Source: Albidovulum sp. (GTDB lineage Bacteria; Pseudomonadota; Alphaproteobacteria; Rhodobacterales; Rhodobacteraceae). Taken from it: a stretch of 35,922 nucleotides of DNA. The notes under the pieces are model-generated. The model worked only from the letters and a program-made list of their open reading frames with translations. It was not told the DNA's origin and ran no database searches. Below are positions 30,347 to 35,922 of the stretch, in pieces. Position numbers and translations under genes: made by a program. Location: positions 1 through 35,922 of the forward strand of contig JAUQYA010000047.1 of assembly GCA_030837785.1 (NCBI GenBank). Reading direction: 5' to 3'. Each line of letters opens with the position of its first letter. The stretch's first letter is position 1.

Positions 30347-33160
30347 TCATGCTCCGTCGTCCGTGTCCCGGGCCCCGGTCGTCTGCGTCCCGAGGGTCCG
30401 GTCGATGATGCCCGCGGCCCGCGCGGTCCGGAGGCAAAGCTGCGACGTCAGCGCGGCGATATCCGACATGCCGGTCTCGCGCAGCAGGAACGCGCGCCCG
30501 CCCTCGCCGATCGCCGCCATGTCGAGCGGCCGCTGCGTCAGCAGCCGCCCGCCGGCCTGAAGCCGCCAGAGGAAGCGGTAGGCCTCCTGAAGCGCGGCCT
30601 CGTCCTTGGGGCCGAGGAGGCCCGCGCGCAGACCGGCGCGCAGTTGCGGCTCCACCCGCCGCGCGGGGGACGCGGCGCGCAGCGCGCAGGACTGGGCCAG
30701 AAGTTCGATGTCCTGCAACCGGCCGGGGCCGGTCTTGGCCTCCCACTCGCTGTCCGGGGCCTTGGCGGCGAAGATGCGGGCGCGCATCTCGGCCACGTCG
30801 GGCAGGACGTGGCCGGAGCCGCCCTTGGCCGCCAGCACCTCAAGCCGGATCGCCTCCACCTCGGCGCCCAGCGCGGCATCGCCCGCGACGGGCCGGGCGC
30901 GGGTCAGCGCCAGGTGCTCCCAGGTCCAGGCCTCGGTCATCTGGTAGTCGCGGAACCCCTCGACCGAGGTGGCGACCGGCCCCTGCCGGCCCGAGGGGCG
31001 CAGCCGCATGTCGACCTCGTAGAGCCTGCCGTCGGACATCGGCGCGGTCAGCGCCGTCACCAGCGCCTGGGTGAGCCGCGCGTAATAGGCGCGCGAGGCG
31101 AGCGGCCGCGGGCCTTCGGACGCCTCCCGCCCGGCGGCATCGTAGATCACGATGAGGTCGAGGTCGGAGGCGGCGTTCAGCCGCTCCGCCCCGAGCGAGC
31201 CCATGCCGAGCACCACCGCCCCCCGGCCCGGCGGCGCCCCGTGCTTGCGGGCGAACTCGGCCACCACGACGGGCCAGAGCGCGGCCAGCACCGCCCCCGC
31301 GAGGCCGGCATATTCGCGCCCGGCCACCGAAGCGTCGATGAGGCCGCGCAGGTGGTGGACGCCGATGCGGAAATGCCATTCGCGGGCCCAGACGCGGGCC
31401 GCGTTCAGCCGCGCCTCGTAGTCGCCGAGGGCGGCGAGGCGGCTGGAAAGCTCTGCCGCAAGCGCCCCGCTTCCCGGCCATTCGGCAAAGAAATCGCCGC
31501 CGATCACGGCATCAAGCACGGCGGCATTGTGGGAAAGATACTGGGCGAGCGCCGGCGCGGTTGCGCAGATGTCAACAATCAGGTCGATCAGCTGGGGATT
31601 GGCGTCGAAGAGCGAAAAGAGCTGCACCCCGGCCGGCAGGCCGGCGAGGAAGCCGTCGAACTGCCTGAGCGCCTCGGCGGGGTTGGCGGCGCGGGAAAGC
31701 CGGCCGAGGATTTCCGGCTCGACCCGCTTGAAGATCGCCACCGCGCGCTGCGACCGCAGCGCCGGGTAGGACCGCCAGCTGTCCACCACGGCGCGCGTCG
31801 CCTCGTCCATCTCGGGGCCGGCGCGCGCCTCGCCGGGGGCGAAGAAGCCTTCGGTCAGCTCGGCGACGCGGGCGAGCCGCGCCCGAAGGTCCGCGCGGAA
31901 CCTCTCCGTGTCGCCCTCGCCGCACATCCGGGCGATCCGGTCGAAGCCCTCGGGACTGGCCGGCAGCGCATGGGTCTGCGCGTCGCCGACCATCTGCACC
32001 CGGTGCTCCACCTCGCGGTGGGCGCGGTAGAGCGCGGTCAGTTCCTCCGCGTCCACCGCCGGCACCCAGCCCTTCGCCGCAAGGGCGGCGAGAGCCTCCA
32101 CCGTGCCGCGCCGGCGCAGGCCGGGATCGCGCCCGCCGGCGATGAGCTGGCGGGTCTGGGTGAAGAACTCGATCTCGCGGATGCCGCCGACGCCGAGCTT
32201 CATGTCGTGGCCGTCGAGCGCAATCGGCCCGTGCAGCCGCTTGTGGTCGCGGATCCTGAGCCGCATGTCGTGGGCGTCCTGGATCGCCGCGAAATCGAGA
32301 TGGCGGCGCCAGACGAAGGGCGTCAGCGCCTGAAGGAAGCGTTCGCCCGCGGCGATGTCGCCCGCCGCCGCGCGGGCCTTGATATAGGCCGCGCGTTCCC
32401 AGGTGCGGCCCTGGGCCTCGTAATACTGCTCGGCCGCGGCCATCGAGATGCAGACCGGCGTGACCGAGGCGTCGGGCCTGAGCCTGAGGTCGGTGCGGAA
32501 GACATAGCCCTCGGCGGTCATGTCCGACAGGAGCGCGGTCATCTTCCGCACGACACGGATGAAGGCCGCCCGTGCCTCGGCCATGTCCGCCCCGTCATGG
32601 CGGGCGTCGTCGAAAAGGCAGATGAGGTCGATGTCGGAGGAATAGTTCAGCTCCCCCGCCCCCATCTTGCCCATCGCGATCGCCACGATCCCCGCGGCGG
32701 TTCCGGCATCCGCCTCGGTCGCGCCCGGGACCTTGCCGCGGCGGATCTCCGCCGCCACCAGCACAGCGAGCGCGAGATCCACCGCCCGGTCGGCGAGCCG
32801 CGTCAGCGCTCCGGTCACGGTCTCCAGCGGCCAGACGCCGCCGAGATCGGCAAGCCCGGCCAGAAGCGCCACCCGCCGCTTCGCGCGCCTCAGTTCCGAG
32901 CCGAGCATGTCGGCGCCATCGGCCGCCCCGAGCCGGCCAAGCTCGGCCTCAAGCGCCGCCTCGGGCGTGCCCTCCAGCGCCGCCTCGAGCCAGAGCGCCT
33001 CTTTCTGCATGAGGCCGGAGAGGAAGGGGCTGCATCCGGCCGCACCTTCGAGCAGCGCGCGAAGCTCGGGTGCAAGGCCCGCAAAGCGCGCCGACACGTC
33101 GGCGGCCCGGGCGGGCTCGTAGGGGATCGGGCAGCGGGTCAGGCGGGAGGCGAAACGCAT
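30347..33160 (-). CDS. glnE: Bifunctional glutamine synthetase adenylyltransferase/deadenylase
   Basis: A 937-residue enzyme that adds AMP to glutamine synthetase when nitrogen is plentiful and removes it when nitrogen is scarce, under control of PII protein. Two nucleotidyltransferase domains are seen. The N-terminal one has ELNYSSDIDLICLFDD with metal-binding D176 and D178; the C-terminal one has MGSLGAERLNAASDLDLIVIYD near 660-680. Each is followed by a helical region, and GGIREIEFFTQ near residue 312 and LEVLAAKGGSGHVLPDVAEM-like sequence near the end belong to the linker blocks. Length is the full family size. The start MRFASRLTRCPIPYEP looks plausible but has no strong ribosome site. 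Divergent from the ybaK-type gene over a gap with triple direct repeats. Confidence 0.96.
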   Translation of the reverse strand: MRFASRLTRCPIPYEPARAADVSARFAGLAPELRALLEGAAGCSPFLSGLMQKEALWLEAALEGTPEAALEAELGRLGAADGADMLGSELRRAKRRVALLAGLADLGGVWPLETVTGALTRLADRAVDLALAVLVAAEIRRGKVPGATEADAGTAAGIVAIAMGKMGAGELNYSSDIDLICLFDDARHDGADMAEARAAFIRVVRKMTALLSDMTAEGYVFRTDLRLRPDASVTPVCISMAAAEQYYEAQGRTWERAAYIKARAAAGDIAAGERFLQALTPFVWRRHLDFAAIQDAHDMRLRIRDHKRLHGPIALDGHDMKLGVGGIREIEFFTQTRQLIAGGRDPGLRRRGTVEALAALAAKGWVPAVDAEELTALYRAHREVEHRVQMVGDAQTHALPASPEGFDRIARMCGEGDTERFRADLRARLARVAELTEGFFAPGEARAGPEMDEATRAVVDSWRSYPALRSQRAVAIFKRVEPEILGRLSRAANPAEALRQFDGFLAGLPAGVQLFSLFDANPQLIDLIVDICATAPALAQYLSHNAAVLDAVIGGDFFAEWPGSGALAAELSSRLAALGDYEARLNAARVWAREWHFRIGVHHLRGLIDASVAGREYAGLAGAVLAALWPVVVAEFARKHGAPPGRGAVVLGMGSLGAERLNAASDLDLIVIYDAAGREASEGPRPLASRAYYARLTQALVTALTAPMSDGRLYEVDMRLRPSGRQGPVATSVEGFRDYQMTEAWTWEHLALTRARPVAGDAALGAEVEAIRLEVLAAKGGSGHVLPDVAEMRARIFAAKAPDSEWEAKTGPGRLQDIELLAQSCALRAASPARRVEPQLRAGLRAGLLGPKDEAALQEAYRFLWRLQAGGRLLTQRPLDMAAIGEGGRAFLLRETGMSDIAALTSQLCLRTARAAGIIDRTLGTQTTGARDTDDGA

Positions 33161-33196
33161 GGGCCGACACTAGCGGCGGGCAGGCCCGCGTCAATG

Positions 33197-33254
33197 ATCC
33201 CTGCTTGCGCATCCCGCATCCCTGCTTGCGCATCCGATCCCTGCTTGCGCATCC
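33197..33254. repeat. Three identical 18-base direct repeats between glnE and ybaK
   Basis: ATCCCTGCTTGCGCATCC occurs at 33197-33214, 33218-33235 and 33237-33254, separated by 3 bases and 1 base. The unit contains the small inverted element TGC-N4-GCA. It lies in the shared upstream region of two divergent genes. Confidence 0.97.
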
Positions 33255-33297
33255 GGCCGCGGCAGGCTTCACTGGCCCGACCGGAGGGGAGACAGCA

Positions 33298-33786
33298 ATG
33301 AGCAAGAGCCTGAAGCGGGTGGCCGGGGCGCTGGCTGCGGCGGGGGTCGCCGCGGATATTCTCGAGATGCCGGGCGAGACGCGCACCGCCCAGCAGGCGG
33401 CCGAGGCGGCGGGCTGCGCGCTCGACCAGATCGCCAAGTCGATCATCTTCCGCGGTGAGGACACCGGCCACATCGTGCTTTTCCTCACCGCGGGCGGCAA
33501 CCGCGTCTGCCCCGAGAAAGCCAGTCGCGTCGCGGGCCAGAGGCTCGGCAAGGCCGATGCCGACCTCGTGCGCGCCGAGACCGGCTTCGCCATCGGCGGC
33601 GTGGCGCCGGTCGGCCACCTCGTGCCGGTCCCCACCTTCTTCGACCCGCGGCTTCTGGACTTCCCGCTGGTCTGGGGCGCGGCCGGAACGCCGCGGCACA
33701 TCTTCCCGGTGGCGCCTGAGGTGCTTCTGAAGATCACTGCGGCAGGCCTCGCCGACTTCACCGAGGGGCAGCCCGCCTCGGCGTGA
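33298..33786 (+). CDS. YbaK/EbsC family aminoacyl-tRNA deacylase
   Basis: A 162-residue protein of the YbaK/ProX editing-domain family, which hydrolyses wrongly charged tRNA such as Cys-tRNA-Pro or Ala-tRNA-Pro. Family features are the conserved lysine in QIAKSIIFRG near 45, VLFLTAGGNRVCPEKASR near 60-77, and the glycine loop TGFAIGGVAPVGH near 97-109. GGAGGGG lies 8 bases before the ATG at 33298. Its substrate preference cannot be fixed by eye. It lies downstream of the triple repeat and its stop is inside the first of two inverted repeats that flank the next promoter. Confidence 0.9.
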   Translation: MSKSLKRVAGALAAAGVAADILEMPGETRTAQQAAEAAGCALDQIAKSIIFRGEDTGHIVLFLTAGGNRVCPEKASRVAGQRLGKADADLVRAETGFAIGGVAPVGHLVPVPTFFDPRLLDFPLVWGAAGTPRHIFPVAPEVLLKITAAGLADFTEGQPASA

Positions 33787-33806
33787 TGTGAATTTCTTTT
33801 ACATCA
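33784..33806. promoter_or_regulatory. Inverted repeat, copy 1, upstream of the DUF2852 promoter
   Basis: TGATGTGAA (33784-33792), a 5-base spacer TTTCT, and TTTACATCA (33798-33806) form 9-base arms with one mismatch. It overlaps the stop codon of the ybaK-type gene. Confidence 0.7.
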
Positions 33807-33810
33807 GCCC

Positions 33811-33839
33811 TTGAAGACACCGGGCCCGCTTCCGATGTT
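33811..33839 (+). promoter_or_regulatory. Predicted promoter of the DUF2852 gene
   Basis: TTGAAG (33811-33816) and GATGTT (33834-33839) are 17 bases apart. The expected start near 33846 falls inside the second inverted repeat. Confidence 0.45.
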
Positions 33840-33844
33840 GCGAA

Positions 33845-33863
33845 ATGTGAATGGATTTCACAT
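33845..33863. promoter_or_regulatory. Inverted repeat, copy 2, at the DUF2852 transcription start
   Basis: ATGTGAA (33845-33851), spacer TGGAT, and TTCACAT (33857-33863) form perfect 7-base arms with the same spacing as copy 1, whose centre is 59 bases upstream. Confidence 0.7.
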
Positions 33864-33885
33864 CAACGCACGACCCCGACGCAGG

Positions 33886-33915
33886 ATGTCAACACACGGA
33901 ATGTCAACACACGGA
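33886..33915 (+). repeat. Tandem 15-base duplication with in-frame ATG codons
   Basis: ATGTCAACACACGGA occurs twice without a gap, at 33886-33900 and 33901-33915. Both ATGs are in frame with the DUF2852 start at 33925, which also begins ATGTC. Confidence 0.97.
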
Positions 33916-33924
33916 GGAACCCCC

Positions 33925-34362
33925 ATGTCCACCATCGCCGCCTGGCCCGGCCGCGCCGAAGCCTGGCTCGACGAGCGCGGCAAGGGCGCCTGGATCGCCG
34001 CCACGGTGCTCGGCTTCATCGTCTTCTGGCCCTTGGGCCTCTTCATCCTCGGCTACATGATCTGGAGCAGACGCATGTTCTCGCACCGCTGCGGTTTCGG
34101 CCGGCATAACGCCCACCACGACATGGCCCGCGCCTGGCGCCACCGCCACGGGTTCCGGTCCTCTGGCAACACCGCGTTCGACGCCTACAAGGCCGACACG
34201 CTTGACCGGCTGGAACGCGAACAGGAGGCGTTCGAGGCCTTCCTGAGCCGGCTGCGCGACAGCAAGGACAAGGCCGAGTTCGACCAGTACATGGAGGAAC
34301 GCGCCCGCACCGCCCGCGAAGACAGCGCCCGCGGCGGCGACGAAACCCCCGGCCAAAGCTGA
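33925..34362 (+). CDS. DUF2852 membrane protein
   Basis: A 145-residue protein resembling the DUF2852 family, whose function is unknown to me. After a short N-terminus (MSTIAAWPGRAEAWLDERGKG) there is one hydrophobic segment at about 23-47 (WIAATVLGFIVFWPLGLFILGYMIW), then a His/Arg-rich stretch (SHRCGFGRHNAHHDMARAWRHRHGF) and a charged helical C-terminus near 75-130 likely to form a coiled coil (TLDRLEREQEAFEAFLSRLRDSKDKAEF). The ATG at 33925 follows GGAGG by 7 bases; in-frame ATGs at 33886 and 33901 lie in a tandem duplication and would add 13 or 8 residues. A pair of inverted repeats flanks its predicted promoter, so its expression is probably regulated. Confidence 0.85.
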   Translation: MSTIAAWPGRAEAWLDERGKGAWIAATVLGFIVFWPLGLFILGYMIWSRRMFSHRCGFGRHNAHHDMARAWRHRHGFRSSGNTAFDAYKADTLDRLEREQEAFEAFLSRLRDSKDKAEFDQYMEERARTAREDSARGGDETPGQS

Positions 34363-34384
34363 GGCGGGCACTCGCCCCGACTTG

Positions 34385-34414
34385 GCCCGGCGCGCATCCC
34401 GCGCCGGGCAGTTT
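34385..34414 (+). terminator. Hairpin terminator after the DUF2852 gene
   Basis: GCCCGGCGCG (34385-34394) pairs perfectly with CGCGCCGGGC (34400-34409) around a 5-base loop; only a short TTT follows. Confidence 0.6.
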
Positions 34415-34451
34415 GGCGGCGATTTGGGCGGAATTGTCGGCAACAGAAGGC

Positions 34452-34480
34452 TTGGCGGCGTTCGACGCTCTTGCTAACGT
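34452..34480 (+). promoter_or_regulatory. Predicted promoter of the leucyltransferase gene, with palindrome at the start site
   Basis: TTGGCG (34452-34457) and TAACGT (34475-34480) are 17 bases apart, giving a start near 34487. The perfect 12-base palindrome GTCTGCGCAGAC (34479-34490) covers that start. Confidence 0.5.
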
Positions 34481-34530
34481 CTGCGCAGACCACCACCTTC
34501 ACCAGCGATCATCCGCCCACCGGCCGGCCC

Positions 34531-35367
34531 ATGCGCCACACCCTGCCCATCGCGCCCCAGTTCTATGTGACGGCTCCGCAGCCCTGCCCCTATCTCGAGG
34601 GGCGGTCGGAACGGAAGCTGTTCACCGCGCTTCAGGGCGAGAATGCCGAAAGGCTGAACGACGCGCTTTCCAAGCAGGGCTTCCGGCGGTCGCAGAACGT
34701 GCTCTACCGCCCCTCCTGCGCCGAATGCGCGGCCTGCCTTTCGGCCCGCATCCGGGTGGCGGACTTCGTTCCGAGCCGCAGCCAGCGGCGGACGCAGAAG
34801 AAGAACGCCTACCTGCGCCGCGACGCGACCAGCCCCTGGGCCACCGAGGACCAGTATGCGCTGTTCCGCCGCTACCTCGACAGCCGGCATTCCGACGGCG
34901 GCATGGCCGACATGGACATTTTCGAATTCGCCGCGATGATCGAGGAGACCCCGGTCAAGAGCCGGGTGATCGAATATTCCGCGCCGCCCGAGGAACCGGG
35001 CGGCCGGCGCAGCCTGACCGCCGTCTGCCTGACCGACGTTCTCGATGACGGGCTGAGCATGGTCTACAGCTTCTACGAGCCCGACAAGGCCTGCGACAGC
35101 CTCGGCACCTACATCATCCTCGACCATGTCGACCTCGCCCGGCGCACCGGGCTGCCCTACGTCTATCTCGGCTACTGGGTGCCGGGCAGCCGCAAGATGG
35201 GCTACAAGGCCGGGTTCGGCGCGCTGGAACTCTACAAGAACGGCCGCTGGCAGGACATCGGCAACCCCGCCGACCATTCCGGCGACACCCACCCGCTGTC
35301 GGTCGATCCGATCGCCGAACAGGTCGCCCGGATCGCGCTTCCCGAGGCGCGGCCGACGAAAGCCTGA
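34531..35367 (+). CDS. bpt: Aspartate/glutamate leucyltransferase (Bpt/Ate family)
   Basis: A 278-residue aminoacyl-tRNA-protein transferase of the bacterial Bpt type, which adds leucine to proteins with N-terminal Asp or Glu and so marks them for ClpAP through the N-degron pathway. Two domains are seen. The N-terminal one has QPCPYLEGRSERKLFT near 18 and RPSCAECAACLSARI near 61, a cysteine-rich region typical of these enzymes; the C-terminal GNAT-like domain has DDGLSMVYSFYEPDKACDSLGTYIILDHV near 190 and YVYLGYWVPGSRKMGYKAGFGALELY near 230. The family fit rests on these blocks; leucyl rather than arginyl transfer is inferred from the bacterial type. The ATG at 34531 has a poor ribosome site, but upstream in-frame codons look non-coding. 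Confidence 0.93.
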   Translation: MRHTLPIAPQFYVTAPQPCPYLEGRSERKLFTALQGENAERLNDALSKQGFRRSQNVLYRPSCAECAACLSARIRVADFVPSRSQRRTQKKNAYLRRDATSPWATEDQYALFRRYLDSRHSDGGMADMDIFEFAAMIEETPVKSRVIEYSAPPEEPGGRRSLTAVCLTDVLDDGLSMVYSFYEPDKACDSLGTYIILDHVDLARRTGLPYVYLGYWVPGSRKMGYKAGFGALELYKNGRWQDIGNPADHSGDTHPLSVDPIAEQVARIALPEARPTKA

Positions 35368-35418
35368 GCGGGCGGGGCCGCCGCGGCGCCGTCGCAGCCC
35401 CCCGCGGCCGGCCCCCGG

Positions 35419-35440
35419 TCAGAACAGCCTCAGAACAGCT
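35419..35440. repeat. 11-base tandem duplication at the end of the FkbM gene
   Basis: TCAGAACAGCC at 35419-35429 is followed directly by TCAGAACAGCT (10 of 11 identical). On the minus strand this repeats the last codons and stop codon of the gene. Confidence 0.8.
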
Positions 35441-35922
35441 TCGGCGGCAACTGCTCGAACGGCTGCTTCTCGATCAGGCCGAAGCGCGGGTTGCTTTCGT
35501 GCACGTAGAACGTGTCGTAGAGCGAGTTCTTCACGAAGTGATAGCCGTTGCGGAAGAGGATATCGTTCAGTTCCGGCGTCGGGCGTTCGATCGTCATCGA
35601 CAGGAAGCGGTAGCGGTCGAACGGGAAGTCGCGCAGGATCCGCGTCTCCGACCCTTCCACGTCCAGGCTGAAATAGTCGATCGCCTCGGGCGCGTCGTAG
35701 CGGTCGAAGATCGCGTCGAGCGGCAGCGTCTCCACCGTCACGACCTTGCCCTGCGCCCGGAACCGCGCCAGCTTCTCGCGGCGGCGGTCGGTCATGTTGT
35801 CGGCCTCCTCGACCAGAAGGCTCGACCGCTGGCCGTCCACCATGAATTCGAGCTTGCCCGGCACCGGGTCCACGGCAAGCTGCACGGCGGTCGCGTCACG
35901 CTTGTTGACGCCCTTGATCTTG
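35430..35922 (-). CDS. FkbM family methyltransferase, N-terminus beyond the window
   Basis: The C-terminal 163 residues of an FkbM-type SAM-dependent methyltransferase are present; the frame stays open to the window edge, so the start lies outside. The diagnostic block AIDYFSLDVEGSETRILRDFPFDRY is clear, with the acidic LDVEG motif, followed by FLSMTIERPTPELNDILFRNGYHFV. Internal GTG codons, such as one at 35885, are not the true start because the protein likeness continues upstream. FkbM proteins O-methylate sugars or other small molecules; the substrate here is unknown. It converges on the bpt gene; GC-rich inverted arms GGGGCCG/CGGCCCC at 35374-35415 lie between them, without T runs. Confidence 0.85.
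   Translation of the reverse strand, partial: KIKGVNKRDATAVQLAVDPVPGKLEFMVDGQRSSLLVEEADNMTDRRREKLARFRAQGKVVTVETLPLDAIFDRYDAPEAIDYFSLDVEGSETRILRDFPFDRYRFLSMTIERPTPELNDILFRNGYHFVKNSLYDTFYVHESNPRFGLIEKQPFEQLPPKLF

Noticed and set aside
33197..33254. CRISPR array
   Set aside because: The three repeats are only 18 bases long with 1-3 base gaps, so there are no spacers, and no cas genes are present.
30332..33301. 989-codon open frame on the plus strand
   Set aside because: Antisense to glnE, whose two nucleotidyltransferase motifs are clear; no domain visible in the antisense product.
33845..33863. CRP/FNR-type site
   Set aside because: TGTGA and TCACA are 7 bases apart instead of 6, and the second copy shares that spacing, so a different regulator is more likely.

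Overview
The window is high-GC chromosomal DNA whose gene content and order point to an alphaproteobacterium of the Rhodobacteraceae (Rhodobacter/Rhodovulum/Paracoccus type). Pointers are the rpmF-plsX-fabH-ihfA-merR cluster ending in tRNA-Pro, the argS-SPOR-nagZ-scpA-scpB cluster, a double-length Dcd, a one-cysteine DksA, DUF2927 and DUF2852 proteins, and edd/eda. This placement rests on recalled synteny and protein character, not on a database search. No phage, insertion sequence, CRISPR array or integration site was seen; the window looks like core genome.

Layout. 1-2.8 kb: a pterin-domain corrinoid methyltransferase (probably one piece of a split methionine synthase), an OlsB-type acyltransferase divergent from msrB, and bamE. 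2.9-8.5 kb: yceD (DUF177), rpmF, plsX, fabH, ihfA and a MerR regulator all on the plus strand, then tRNA-Pro(GGG) with its own promoter and hairpin, then dcd. 8.5-15.4 kb, minus strand: dgt, argS, a SPOR-domain membrane protein, nagZ, scpA, scpB and a small unknown gene; the genes from SPOR to scpB overlap or abut. 15.4-18.4 kb: an ErpA/IscA-type Fe-S carrier, xth, an FAD monooxygenase and dksA. 18.5-22.7 kb: a plus-strand group of MoxR ATPase, GNAT acetyltransferase, DUF2927 lipoprotein, a 54-residue membrane protein starting at TTG, and a CoxE-like VWA protein. 22.9-26.6 kb: an Fsr-type MFS exporter, a small M48 protease, then (minus) RlmI-type rRNA methyltransferase coupled to a PIN-domain protein. 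26.8-29.4 kb: edd and eda behind a promoter carrying a LacI-type palindrome. 29.4-33.2 kb, minus: an unknown membrane protein, a small unknown protein and glnE. 33.3-35.9 kb: YbaK-type deacylase, DUF2852 membrane protein, Bpt/Ate leucyltransferase and the 3' part of an FkbM methyltransferase cut by the window end.

The genes serve membrane lipid synthesis (olsB, plsX, fabH), envelope assembly and recycling (bamE, nagZ, SPOR), nucleotide pools (dcd, dgt), chromosome organisation (ihfA, scpAB), stringent and nitrogen control (dksA, glnE), Entner-Doudoroff sugar breakdown (edd, eda) and translation (argS, tRNA-Pro, rpmF, rlmI, ybaK). The less explained parts are the MoxR-DUF2927-VWA group, the paired inverted repeats around the DUF2852 promoter, the RlmI-PIN coupling, and several short tandem duplications, two of which multiply in-frame start codons. 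Coordinates of promoters and operators are read by eye and are predictions.
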